Source: Nocardiopsis prasina DSM 43845
GTDB lineage: Bacteria > Actinomycetota > Actinomycetes > Streptosporangiales > Streptosporangiaceae
Direction of reading: 5' to 3'
Assembly: GCF_000341265.1 (NCBI RefSeq)
Contig: NZ_ANAE01000212.1
Location: forward strand, 1 to 59,480
Length of the DNA stretch: 59,480 bases
Both the position numbers and the translations under genes were made by a program. This document shows, one piece after another, positions 8,501-16,683 of the stretch (position 1 is the first letter of the stretch; each line of letters begins with the position of its first letter). The notes beneath the pieces were generated by a model. The model saw only the letters and a list, made by a program, of their open reading frames with translations, was not told where the DNA came from and ran no database searches.

Positions 8501-9352
8501 TCAGAAAGGGGGGCTCCCCTTCCGAGGGGCGTCCCCCTCGGACAGTTCCGCGCGCATCCATTCCAGGGCCCCGGACAGGAGCCGGGACACGTGCATCTGG
8601 GAGCAGCCCACCTCGCCCGCGATGCGCGCCTGTTGCCAGCCGTCGAAGTAGCGCCGCCGCAGGATGAGCCGCTCCCTGGGCGTCAGCCGGGTCAGGACGG
8701 AGCGGGCCGCCTGCCGATCGACGACCAGGTCCAGACCCGGGTCGCGGACCCCCAGGTACCGCTCCATGGCGTTGGACGACTCCTCACCGCGCGGATCCGG
8801 AGCGCTGAGCGAGAACGTGTTGTAGGCCTCCGAGACCAGCAGTGTCTCCTCGACGTCGGCGACCGTCACTCCCATCTCCCGGGCGATCTCCTCGTTCGAC
8901 GGTTGGCGGCACAGGCGTTGCTCTAGGTCCTGCCTGGCCTGGAGCAGGAACGGGCGGCGCGCCTGGGGCGCGCGGGGTGTGTGCACCGACCACGTGTGGT
9001 CGCGGAAGTGACGCTTGATCTCCCCGGTGACCGTGGGCAGCAGGTAGGAGACGAAGGGCTTGCCCCGGCCGGGGTCGAAGCCCTGGATGGCCTTGACCAG
9101 TCCCAGGTGGGCCGTCTGCCTCAGGTCCTCGATGTCCTCGCCCCGACCGCCGTAGCGTCGGGCGATCCGGTTCAGGAGTGGTCGGTAGTGGGCCACGATG
9201 CGTTCCTTGAGCCGGACGGCGGCGGCGCTGCCCTCTTCCAGAGACCGCAGCTCCAGGAGGATCGCCTCGGCAGAGGCGTCCTCGGGCGGTTCCTCCACGG
9301 TTCCGGAGCCGTCGGACGGCACTGGCGCGAACCTCGTCGTGTTCGGACGCAT
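8501..9352 (-). CDS. RNA polymerase sigma factor, SigB/SigF/SigG family
   Basis: A 283-residue group 3 sigma factor. Region 2 is visible as HLGLVKAIQGFDPGRGKPF, including the core-binding and -10-reading parts. Region 3 follows, then region 4 with LTPRERLILRRRYFDGWQQA and the helix-turn-helix QMHVSRLLSGALEWM. ATG 9352 is chosen over GTG 9373 because GAGG precedes it. Family members drive general stress and sporulation genes and are usually held by an anti-sigma factor; none is encoded nearby. It is divergent from an operon with a SigF-like promoter, so that operon is a candidate target. Confidence 0.92.
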   Translation of the reverse strand: MRPNTTRFAPVPSDGSGTVEEPPEDASAEAILLELRSLEEGSAAAVRLKERIVAHYRPLLNRIARRYGGRGEDIEDLRQTAHLGLVKAIQGFDPGRGKPFVSYLLPTVTGEIKRHFRDHTWSVHTPRAPQARRPFLLQARQDLEQRLCRQPSNEEIAREMGVTVADVEETLLVSEAYNTFSLSAPDPRGEESSNAMERYLGVRDPGLDLVVDRQAARSVLTRLTPRERLILRRRYFDGWQQARIAGEVGCSQMHVSRLLSGALEWMRAELSEGDAPRKGSPPF

Positions 9353-9853
9353 GTGAACCTCACAACCAGTCACGTGTGGGCGGTGCGGCCAAGGCGCGGC
9401 GTCCTGGTGCTTCCTGGCGGGATCGCCTGCGGTGCCCGGCCGACCTGGTCGGCGCGCGGTACGTCACGGCCAGCGTGCCCTGGATGGAGACTTGGGGGAA
9501 CCTCACATGTCAGGACTTGACGCGTTGTTGTGGACCTGTTGGGCGGCCAGACCGCCCGCGTCGCGGCGGTGAAGCACTCCAACGTGCCAGGGGCGGGACC
9601 TTTCACCTCCGGAGCCGTTCACGCCGGATGGGTTCCCCGGACCCGGGTGTGGGCCGGGCGGGACCGTGCGCTGGCGAGGACCCGCGTGGAGCCCGCCAGG
9701 AGGACCTCCGCGCGTTACCCCGTCCGCCGTGTGTGGCGACGGATCCTCTCTTGTGAGCGGCTCGAATCTTGTGAGCGGCTCGAACGCGTCCGCCCGTGCC
9801 CACGACCGAAGCGGCAGAGCCGGCCGTGCCGGGTAAAGATCGCCTCCGCGCGT
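9353..9853. other. Intergenic region upstream of the sigma factor
   Basis: No convincing gene. GAACCTCAC occurs twice (about 9354 and 9499). The stretch also holds the 18-bp tandem duplication listed separately. Open frames here have poor composition and no start sites. Confidence 0.5.
9749..9784. repeat. Exact 18-bp tandem duplication
   Basis: TCTTGTGAGCGGCTCGAA occurs at 9749-9766 and again, with no mismatch, at 9767-9784, about 70 bp before the proposed SigF-type promoter. It could be a two-copy regulator site or a recent slippage duplication. Confidence 0.85.
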
Positions 9854-9878
9854 GTTTGGCGGGACCGGCGCCGGGTCA
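9854..9878 (+). promoter_or_regulatory. SigF/SigB-type promoter match
   Basis: GTTT (9854-9857), 15 bp, then GGGTCA (9873-9878). This agrees with the GTTT-N14-16-GGGTAT pattern known for actinobacterial SigB/SigF sigma factors except for the last two bases. The start site would fall about 65-70 nt before the ATG at 9955. Confidence 0.5.
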
Positions 9879-9954
9879 CTCGCCAGTGGAGAGCACGAAG
9901 GTCCGCACTCCGCTGTCAGGGGGTGCGGGCCCGACGAGCGGCCAGGGAGGGCGT

Positions 9955-10989
9955 ATGAGCCGATCGACTCCGCCCGCACCGGTGAACGGCCGGGAGCGGA
10001 CACGCGACGAGGATGTTCCGGAGCAGCACCGGCGACGGGTCGCGGCGTCGTTCGCCCGGGCCGTGCGCTCCGGAGACCTCGACCTGCCCCTGCCGGGCGG
10101 CGGGGACACCCGGCGCCGCTGGCGGGCGCTCCGGGACCTGGCGCGTGAGGACCTGTCCCTGGCCAGGCTCGCGGAGGGACACGTGGACGCCATGGCGATC
10201 CTCGCCGAACTCGGCGCCGCGCCGCCCCGGCACGGACAACTGTGGGGGGTGTGGGCGGCCCACCCTCCCGGGCCCAACGTGACGGCCCGGGCCATCGACG
10301 GGGTCTGGCGGTTGAGCGGACTGAAACCCTTCTGCTCCGGTGCGCGCACGTGCACGCACGCCCTGGTGAGCGCCGAGGTCGACGAGGGCGAACGCCGCCT
10401 CTTCGCTGTCGCCACGGCGGGGGCGGGGACGGTGGAGGGGACGTGGGCCAGCGCGGGGATGGCGGCCAGCGACACCCTGACGTTCGGGTTCGACGACGTT
10501 CCCGCCGAGGCGGTCGGGAGTCCGGGCGCCTACGTCCGACGACCGGGCTTCCACCACGGGGGCGCCGGGGTGGCCGCCTGCTGGCTGGGCGGCGCGGTGG
10601 CGGTGAGTGCTCCCCTGGCCGCCAGAGCCGCCCGAGAGACGGCGGACGTCCACCTACGGACCGCGTGGGGGAGCGTGGACCGCGACCTCCACGCGGCCGC
10701 GGCGGTCCTGGGACGGGCGGCCGACGAGATCGACGCCGACCCCGAGGACACCCTGGGACGGGCCGCACCCCGCACTGCCCGCGCCCGAGCCGTCGTGGCC
10801 GGGGTCTGCGGCGACGTCCTGAGACGGACCGGCGAGGCGTTGGGCGCGGGGCCGCTCGCGGCTGACCCGGAGTACGCGCGCGCCGCCGCCGACCTCGCCG
10901 TGTACGTGCGGCAGCACCACGCCGACCGCGACCTGGCCGAGCTGGGCGGGCTCACCGCGACGAAGGAGGACCTACCCCATGAGTTCTGA
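9955..10989 (+). CDS. Acyl-CoA dehydrogenase-like flavoprotein
   Basis: 344 residues, somewhat shorter than typical acyl-CoA dehydrogenases (about 380). The middle-domain pattern WRLSGLKPFCSGARTCTHALV, the GTWASAGMAASDTLTFGFDDV segment and a C-terminal helical bundle mark the fold, which holds FAD and oxidises an acyl or related thioester. ATG 9955 has AGGGAGG 5 bp upstream. It is first in a four-gene operon with PIG-L, methyltransferase and glycosyltransferase genes, so the substrate may not be a fatty acyl-CoA. It overlaps the next gene by 11 bp. Confidence 0.8.
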   Translation: MSRSTPPAPVNGRERTRDEDVPEQHRRRVAASFARAVRSGDLDLPLPGGGDTRRRWRALRDLAREDLSLARLAEGHVDAMAILAELGAAPPRHGQLWGVWAAHPPGPNVTARAIDGVWRLSGLKPFCSGARTCTHALVSAEVDEGERRLFAVATAGAGTVEGTWASAGMAASDTLTFGFDDVPAEAVGSPGAYVRRPGFHHGGAGVAACWLGGAVAVSAPLAARAARETADVHLRTAWGSVDRDLHAAAAVLGRAADEIDADPEDTLGRAAPRTARARAVVAGVCGDVLRRTGEALGAGPLAADPEYARAAADLAVYVRQHHADRDLAELGGLTATKEDLPHEF

Positions 10990-11770
10990 CACCCGCCCCG
11001 GCGTCCACCCGATAGACGCTGAGGGGACCCCGGAACGGTTCTGGCGGGAGTGGGGCCTCCTGCGGCGGCTGCCCGCGTTCGCTCTGACGGGAATCGCGGA
11101 CGCGGTCGTGGTCGCGCCCCACCCCGACGACGAGACGCTGGGATTCGGCGGGGGACTGGCGCTGTTGGCGGCGCTCGGCACACGGATCACCGTCGTGGCG
11201 GTCACCGACGGAGAGGGATCCCATCCCGAGGGCTGCGCCCTCGCCCCGGAGGGCCTGGTCGCGGCGCGTGCCGAGGAGAGGGCGCGGGCGCTGTCCATGC
11301 TGGGAGCCGGGGACGTCCGTGTCGTGCGGCTGGGGCTCCCGGACGGTGAGGTGACGCGACACCGTTCCCTCCTCACCGCACACCTCACGGACCTGTGCGC
11401 GGGCGCCCAGCTCTGCGTCACGTCCTGGGCGGGCGATCTGCACCCGGACCACCGCGCCACCGGCCTCGCGACCCGCGACGCCGTCCACGGCGGGGTCCAG
11501 CCGTCGAGAACCGTCCGGGGCCCGGGGCCGACGCTGGTCAGCTACCCGGTGTGGATGTGGCACTGGGCCCGTCCCGCGGACGAGTCGGTGCCCTGGGAGC
11601 GGGCGCGGGGGATCGACCTGCCCGCGGCCACGCGGCGGCGCAAGGATCGCGCGCTGGGCGCCTTCACCACCCAGACCGAGCCGACCGGTTCGTCGGCGCG
11701 GGACCGGCCGGTGCTCGACGAGGGAATGCTCGCGCACTTCCGACGCGACCGGGAGGTGGTGTTCCGGTGA
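10979..11770 (+). CDS. PIG-L family deacetylase
   Basis: 263 residues. VVVAPHPDDETLGFGGG (about 43) carries the PHPDDE zinc site, and DLHPDHRATG supplies the downstream HPDH ligand pair; together these define LmbE/PIG-L N-acetylglucosamine deacetylases. Relatives deacetylate GlcNAc-inositol (MshB), GlcNAc-PI or antibiotic intermediates. The AAGGAGGA site is 8 bp before ATG 10979. It sits inside a tight operon, overlapping genes on both sides, so it likely deacetylates an amino sugar made or modified by the same pathway. Confidence 0.92.
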   Translation: MSSDTRPGVHPIDAEGTPERFWREWGLLRRLPAFALTGIADAVVVAPHPDDETLGFGGGLALLAALGTRITVVAVTDGEGSHPEGCALAPEGLVAARAEERARALSMLGAGDVRVVRLGLPDGEVTRHRSLLTAHLTDLCAGAQLCVTSWAGDLHPDHRATGLATRDAVHGGVQPSRTVRGPGPTLVSYPVWMWHWARPADESVPWERARGIDLPAATRRRKDRALGAFTTQTEPTGSSARDRPVLDEGMLAHFRRDREVVFR

Positions 11771-12378
11771 GCGTCGGACGGCACTACTTCGACTCCATGT
11801 ACGCGGGGGCCGCGGACCCGTGGGGATTCCGGAGCCGATGGTACGAGGCCCGCAAACGCGCGCTCACCATCGCCTCGCTGCCCCGCGAGAGGTACGCGCG
11901 GGCCTTCGAGCCAGGGTGCGCGATCGGGGTGCTCACGAAGGCGCTCGCGGAGCGCTGCGACGAGGTCCTGGCATGGGAGGTCGTGCCGGAGGCGGCCTCC
12001 CGGGCCAGACGGGACCTGACCGGCGCCGACCACGTGGAGGTCGTCCACGCCGCTGTCCCCGAGGAGTGGCCGGAGGGAGACTTCGACCTCGTGGTGCTCT
12101 CCGAACTCCTCTACTACTTCGACGACACCGACCTCGCGACCGTGTTCGCCCGGACCGCCCGGTCACTGGCCGGGGACGGCACGGTCATCGCCGTGCACTG
12201 GCGACACCCGGTCGACGATCACGTCCGGTCCGGTGACGACGTGCACCGGGCACTCGACGCTGTACCGGGACTGGGCCGGACGGTGCTGCACGTGGAACGG
12301 GACTTCACGCTCGCGGTGTACGAGCGCTCCGACACCCGCGGGCCGCTCTCCGTCGCGCAACGTGAGGGGCTGGCCTGA
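11767..12378 (+). CDS. NodS-like SAM-dependent methyltransferase
   Basis: 203 residues. The N-terminus YFDSMYAGAADPWGFRSRWY is the NodS family signature; NodS N-methylates the deacetylated glucosamine of Nod factors. AFEPGCAIGVLTKALAE is SAM motif I, and DLVVLSELLYYFDD is motif IV. The GTG start overlaps the preceding stop (GTGA). Coupling to a PIG-L deacetylase suggests deacetylation followed by N-methylation of the same sugar; that is inference. Confidence 0.85.
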   Translation: MSVGRHYFDSMYAGAADPWGFRSRWYEARKRALTIASLPRERYARAFEPGCAIGVLTKALAERCDEVLAWEVVPEAASRARRDLTGADHVEVVHAAVPEEWPEGDFDLVVLSELLYYFDDTDLATVFARTARSLAGDGTVIAVHWRHPVDDHVRSGDDVHRALDAVPGLGRTVLHVERDFTLAVYERSDTRGPLSVAQREGLA

Positions 12379-13136
12379 TGGAGGCCGTCGCCGTGGTGAT
12401 TCCCGCGCATGACGAGTCGGAGACCATCGTGGCCTGCCTGCGGTCGGTTCGGGCCTCCCTGCGCCACTGTGGGGTGCCCCCGTGGCACCGCCGCGTGGTG
12501 GTGGTCGCCGATGACTGCACCGACGCGACAGCCACGCTGGCCCGGGCGGAGGGAGCCCACGTCGTGGAGGTCGCGTACCGCAACGTCGGAGCGGTACGGC
12601 GTACCGGCGTGGAGCTGGCGCTCGAACTCGCGCACCACCGGTCCGAGAAGGACCTGTGGCTGTCCTTCACCGACGCCGACAGCGTGGTCCCGGAGCACTG
12701 GATAGCCGCGCAGCTGGCCCTGGCTCGGACCGCCGACGCCGTGGCGGGCACCGTCGAGGTCACTGACTGGTCCGGGCGACCCGCCGAGCTGGCCGAGCAC
12801 TTCGCGCGCACCTATCCGGTCGTCCGGGGCGACGAGCACCTCCACGTCCATGGGGCCAACCTCGGGGTGCGGGCCTCCGCCTATCTTGCCTGTGGCGGCT
12901 TCGAGGCCCTGCGCCTCTCGGAGGACCAGGCCCTGGTCGCGGAGCTGGTGCGCCGGGGCCACTGTGTGAGTCGTCCCTGCGACCTGCCGGTGGTGACCTC
13001 GGCCCGGAGCTCCCCACGCGCCGCCGGGGGGTTCGGGGACTGTCTGAACCGGCTCACGCAGCCCGTGATGCGGCAGGAGCACACACTCCGCCGCCCTTCC
13101 CGGCGATGGGGGAATCCTGGCTGGTGGGGGTACTGA
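12378..13136 (+). CDS. Family 2 glycosyltransferase
   Basis: 252 residues with a GT-A fold. VVIPAHDESETIVACL is the nucleotide-sugar binding start, VVVADDCTDATATLA follows, and LSFTDADSVV carries the DxD metal site (about 97). GANLGVRASAYLACGGF and LSEDQALV form the acceptor-side ED motif. There is no membrane segment, so it is probably cytoplasmic. The start shares one base with the upstream stop. It ends the operon and may transfer the sugar that the deacetylase and methyltransferase modify. Confidence 0.88.
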   Translation: MEAVAVVIPAHDESETIVACLRSVRASLRHCGVPPWHRRVVVVADDCTDATATLARAEGAHVVEVAYRNVGAVRRTGVELALELAHHRSEKDLWLSFTDADSVVPEHWIAAQLALARTADAVAGTVEVTDWSGRPAELAEHFARTYPVVRGDEHLHVHGANLGVRASAYLACGGFEALRLSEDQALVAELVRRGHCVSRPCDLPVVTSARSSPRAAGGFGDCLNRLTQPVMRQEHTLRRPSRRWGNPGWWGY

Positions 13137-13179
13137 GAGGGTCTCCCTCACCCCAGATCCCTGGCCTACGGTGGCTGGT

Positions 13180-14064
13180 ATGGACAACCGAGCGGAAGTG
13201 CGTGAATTCCTCATCTCGCGGCGCGCCCGGATCAGCCCCGGGGACGTCGGGCTGCCGGCCGGCGCGAAGCGTCGCGTGAAGGGTCTGCGCCGCAGCGAGG
13301 TCGCGACCCTGGCCGGTGTGAGCGTGGAGTACTACACCCGGCTGGAGCGCGGAGCGATCAGCGGTGCCTCCCCGGAGGTGCTCAACAGCCTCGTCAAGGC
13401 ACTGCGCCTGGACGACGCCGAGAGGGCGCACCTGTTCGACCTCGCGCACGCGGCGAGCCCGGTGGCGCGGCCGCCCAAACGACGGAGCGCGAAGAGCTGG
13501 TCCCCGCACACCAGCCTCCAGTGGACGCTCGACGCGATCACCGCCGGGCCCGCCTTCGTCCGAAACGGACGCATGGACCTGCTGGCGGTCAACACGCTGG
13601 CGCGGGCGTTCTACAGGGACGTCCACGCGATGCCGGGCCAGCCGCCCAACGTCGCCCGGTTCACCTTCCTGGACGAGCGCGCCCGGACCTTCTTCCCCGA
13701 CTGGGACATGTTCGCCGAGGTGACCGTCGCGATCCTGCGCACCGAAGCGGGACGGGACCCGCACAACAAGGAGCTGCACGACCTGATCGGTGAGCTCTGC
13801 ACCCGTAGCGACGAGTTCCGCCACCTCTGGGGCGCGCACGACGTCCGTCACCACGGCACCGGGTTCAAGACCTTCGACCACCCCGTCGTGGGTGAGATGA
13901 CCCTGGCCTTCGAGGGGATGGAGCTGGCCGCCGAGCCTGGTCTGACCCTCACCGTCTACACCGCGGAGCCCGGGTCGGCCTCGGCCGAACGGATGAGCCT
14001 GCTCGCCTCCTGGGGAGCCAGCGAGTTCCAGGCCGAGCGGGCCGTCGACGAGTCGCACCCGTAG
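13180..14064 (+). CDS. XRE-type regulator with MmyB-like ligand domain
   Basis: 294 residues. The start MDNRAEVREFLISRRARISP and the helix-turn-helix VKGLRRSEVATLAGVSVEYY (about 33-60) are characteristic. The C-terminal half (about 105-285) matches MmyB-like regulators, which bind small lipidic ligands and control adjacent oxidoreductase genes. ATG 13180 is preferred over GTG 13171. TACGGT (13167-13172) lies 7 bp upstream and there is no Shine-Dalgarno, so the transcript may be leaderless. The cupin, SDR and aldo/keto reductase genes that follow are likely targets. Confidence 0.88.
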   Translation: MDNRAEVREFLISRRARISPGDVGLPAGAKRRVKGLRRSEVATLAGVSVEYYTRLERGAISGASPEVLNSLVKALRLDDAERAHLFDLAHAASPVARPPKRRSAKSWSPHTSLQWTLDAITAGPAFVRNGRMDLLAVNTLARAFYRDVHAMPGQPPNVARFTFLDERARTFFPDWDMFAEVTVAILRTEAGRDPHNKELHDLIGELCTRSDEFRHLWGAHDVRHHGTGFKTFDHPVVGEMTLAFEGMELAAEPGLTLTVYTAEPGSASAERMSLLASWGASEFQAERAVDESHP

Positions 14065-14196
14065 GGCGGCTCCGAGCTCCGGGGCAAAACCGCGGTCAAG
14101 AGGCGGCCGCCCCGCCGTTCCGCGACGGGGCAACGGTGGACGCGGGCACGACCATGGGAACCGACCACCACGAGACCGCACCACGGGAGGACCGCC

Positions 14197-14631
14197 TTGG
14201 AACACGTCACCGGCACCGCGACCCTCAGGGGACCGTCCGAACGCTTCACCGGCGACGTCTACCTGAACATGATCGAGGCCCCCGCCGAACCGGCCCGCCT
14301 GGCCGCCGCGCTGGTGCGCTTCACCCCCGGTGCACGAACGAATTGGCACTCCCACACCCTGGGCCAGGTCCTGCACGTCACGGACGGTGTCGCGATGGTG
14401 GGCACCCGCGACGGCGCCGTCGTGCGCGCCTCCCCGGGCGAGACCGTCCGGTGCCCGCCCGGAGAGGAGCACTGGCACGGCGCCACCGACGAGGCGTTCA
14501 TGTCACACCTGGCCCTGGTGGTCGGGGACGGCCACGGCGACGGCACCACCTGGCTGGAGCCGGTCACCGATCACCAGTACACGGAGGCTCTGGCCTCCGC
14601 CACCAGCCGAGCGAAGAAGGAAACCTCATGA
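14197..14631 (+). CDS. Cupin-domain protein
   Basis: A 144-residue single cupin. The first motif is NWHSHTLGQVLHV with its two His ligands. The second is PPGEEHWHGATDEAFMSHL, which adds further His ligands for a metal. The TTG start at 14197 has GGGAGG 6 bp upstream. Relatives include metal-dependent lyases and isomerases and small sensors, and the reaction cannot be stated. The stop overlaps the SDR start (ATGA), so the two are translationally coupled. Confidence 0.85.
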   Translation: MEHVTGTATLRGPSERFTGDVYLNMIEAPAEPARLAAALVRFTPGARTNWHSHTLGQVLHVTDGVAMVGTRDGAVVRASPGETVRCPPGEEHWHGATDEAFMSHLALVVGDGHGDGTTWLEPVTDHQYTEALASATSRAKKETS

Positions 14632-15278
14632 CGACGATCGCGATCATCGGCGCGGGCCCCGGCCTCGGCGCCGCCGCCGCTCGAAGGTTCGGCCGGGAGG
14701 GGTTCTCCGTCGCACTGGTCTCCCGCAACGAGGACAGACTCGACCAGCTCGCCCGTGACCTCGCCGCGGAGGGGATCGAGGCGCGCGGCTACGGGGCCGA
14801 CGTACGCGACCGGCCCTCCCTGACCCGTGCGCTGGAGTCGGCCGCCGGGGAACTGGGGACGATCGAGGTGCTCCAGTACAGCCCGGTCCCCAGCCGCGAG
14901 TTCCTCCGCCCGGTGCTGGAGACGACCCCCGAGGACCTGGCCGCGGCGGTGGAGTTCTCCGTCCTCGGCCCGGCCACCGCCGTCGGTCAGGTGCTGCCCG
15001 GGATGGGTGAGCTCGGCCACGGGACGATCCTGCTGGTCAACGGCTCCAGCGCCGCGACGCCCAACGGGAACGTCGCCGGAACGTCGACGGCGTTCGCCGG
15101 GGAGTCCGCCTACGGACACATGCTCCACGAGGCCCTCGCACCGGTGAACATCCACGTCGGGCAGCTCATCATCCCCGGAGCGATCGGAGGGGGTGACCCC
15201 CGCTACGCTCCCGAGGCCCTCGCGGACCGGTTGTGGACCGTCCACGACGAGCGCGGCCCCTTCCGCACGACCGTGTGA
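14628..15278 (+). CDS. Atypical short-chain dehydrogenase
   Basis: 216 residues. The N-terminal IAIIGAGPGLGAAAARRFG is the NAD(P) binding glycine motif. LLVNGSSAAT supplies Ser. The expected YxxxK reads ESAYGHMLHEAL, so Tyr is present but the catalytic Lys is replaced by Leu. I recall the same Y-x-x-x-L pattern in related actinobacterial proteins, which would suggest a conserved variant rather than decay. The protein may reduce a substrate by another mechanism or only bind nucleotide. It is coupled to the cupin gene and convergent with the aldo/keto reductase. Confidence 0.8.
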   Translation: MTTIAIIGAGPGLGAAAARRFGREGFSVALVSRNEDRLDQLARDLAAEGIEARGYGADVRDRPSLTRALESAAGELGTIEVLQYSPVPSREFLRPVLETTPEDLAAAVEFSVLGPATAVGQVLPGMGELGHGTILLVNGSSAATPNGNVAGTSTAFAGESAYGHMLHEALAPVNIHVGQLIIPGAIGGGDPRYAPEALADRLWTVHDERGPFRTTV

Positions 15279-15299
15279 GCCGGGCGGGCCGCCCCGAGC

Positions 15300-16175
15300 T
15301 CAGGCTTCGGGGATGTCACGCCCGAAGGCCTCGGGGGTGACCGACACGGGGTCGGGACCTCCCCGGACCCCCGTGTCGAGCGCGTCGATCGTGGTGAGCT
15401 GGTCCGTCGTGAGTTCGAAGTCGAAGACGTCGAAGTTCGCGGCGATCCTCTCGCTCCTGACCGACTTCGGGATCGCGGACCGGCCCTCCTGCAGGTGCCA
15501 GCGGAGCATGACCTGGGCGGGCGTCCTGCCGTGGGCCGCCGCGATCTCCCGGATCACCGGGTCGTCGAAGGTGGACCGCTCGCCGTGGCCCCGGTAACTG
15601 GTGATGCCCCCCATCGGTGACCAGGCCTGGGTCAGGATTGCCTGCTCCGTGTCCGCCGCCTGGGCGTCGGACTGCACGAAGTAGGGGTGGACCTCGATCT
15701 GGTTCACCGCGGGTACGACGTCGGTCCGTTCGAGCAGGTCGGCCAGGACCCCGGGCATGAAGTTGCTGACGCCGATCGCCCGGACGCGCCCGTCGTCCAG
15801 CAGGGTCTCCAGCGCCCTGTAGGCCTCGACGGTGTCGTCGAACCCCGTGGGGACGGGCTGGTGGAGCAGCAGGAGGTCGATCTGCTCGACGCCGAGCTTG
15901 CCCGCGCTCTTGTCGAAGGCGTGCAGGGTCCGGTCGTATCCGTAGTCGCTGATCCAGACCTTCGTCTCGATGAACACCTCGGACCGGTCCAGGCCCGAAC
16001 GGCGGATGCCCTCGCCGACCTCGCGCTCGTTGAAGTACGCGGCGGCGGTGTCGATGAGCCGGTAGCCGACGCTGAGGGCCTCGGCGACGGACGCGGCGGT
16101 GACCTCGGGCGGGGTCTGGAAGACGCCGAAGCCCAACGCGGGCATCTCCACACCGTTGTTCAGGGTCAGGTTCAT
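15300..16175 (-). CDS. Aldo/keto reductase
   Basis: A 291-residue (beta/alpha)8 NADPH oxidoreductase. Catalytic tetrad residues are visible: Asp and Tyr in LIDTAAAYFNEREVG, Lys in FIETKVWIS and His in LLLLHQPVP. GRVRAIGVSNF and SAIPKSVRSERIAAN are the family signatures, the latter for the cofactor. ATG 16175 has AAGGAGG 6 bp upstream; the open frame reaching 16469 is not used. It shares the locus with the MmyB regulator, a common arrangement. Confidence 0.92.
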   Translation of the reverse strand: MNLTLNNGVEMPALGFGVFQTPPEVTAASVAEALSVGYRLIDTAAAYFNEREVGEGIRRSGLDRSEVFIETKVWISDYGYDRTLHAFDKSAGKLGVEQIDLLLLHQPVPTGFDDTVEAYRALETLLDDGRVRAIGVSNFMPGVLADLLERTDVVPAVNQIEVHPYFVQSDAQAADTEQAILTQAWSPMGGITSYRGHGERSTFDDPVIREIAAAHGRTPAQVMLRWHLQEGRSAIPKSVRSERIAANFDVFDFELTTDQLTTIDALDTGVRGGPDPVSVTPEAFGRDIPEA

Positions 16176-16683
16176 GTCGTTCCTCCTTCGGTCGTCCGAT
16201 CTGGGGGCCGTGTCGACACCCGTCCGTGATGGCCGACGTCGTTCATGATGTCGAAGGAACGCGGGGAACCTCCCCAGCGGTCGGGCGTGTGTCTCCCGCT
16301 GGGTCCCCGACCCGGACGAACGGCGGTCACACCCGCCCCTGGTTTCTCTGTCGGAGACTAGCCACCATCGAATTCGACAATGCTGGTGTGTGTCAATGTT
16401 TATCCGCAATTGTCGCAAAATGGGATGTGATTTGCGGAATGTTGAGCGGTGAAGGCCCGATGCGGCCAAGGTGTTCTCTTTCCCTGTCCGGGTTCCTCAC
16501 CTGACGTCACTGACGCAACAGAGATGCGGGGCCGGGTCATTCCGGTCGAGACAGTTATGGGTGTATCCAACCGAGTGAAGGAACCCGTGTCGGGCGTGAT
16601 CTCGATGGACGGCGTCGCTTTGACGGTGCGTGCGGGTTCGGGAATCCGGAACCGGCGTCGAGGGACGCAGGGGGTGGGGCCGC
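16176..16683. other. 508-bp intergenic region with AT-rich inverted repeats
   Basis: No gene is supported; the 92-residue frame at 16226-16504 has no ribosome site and no family. An AT-rich segment (about 16360-16440) holds overlapping inverted repeats: CGACAAT 16375-16381 with ATTGTCG 16409-16415, and TCCGCAA 16403-16409 with TTGCGGA 16432-16438. It lies upstream of the aldo/keto reductase and beyond the end of the receptor gene. Confidence 0.5.

Noticed and set aside
9493-9520. ECF-type promoter (GGAACC ... CGTT)
   Set aside because: The spacing between the two elements is about 20 bp, too long for ECF sigma factors.
9503-10768. Long minus-strand open frame of 421 codons
   Set aside because: Antisense shadow of the acyl-CoA dehydrogenase gene; Arg/Pro-rich with no family features or ribosome site.
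13171-13173. GTG start for the MmyB-type regulator
   Set aside because: ATG 13180 gives the family-typical MDNRAEVREF start and sits at leaderless distance from TACGGT.
15282-15297. Terminator between the SDR and aldo/keto reductase genes
   Set aside because: GGGCGG/CCGCCC has a one-base loop and cannot fold as a normal hairpin.
16226-16504. 92-codon plus-strand frame in the intergenic region
   Set aside because: No Shine-Dalgarno, no family, and it crosses the inverted-repeat patch.
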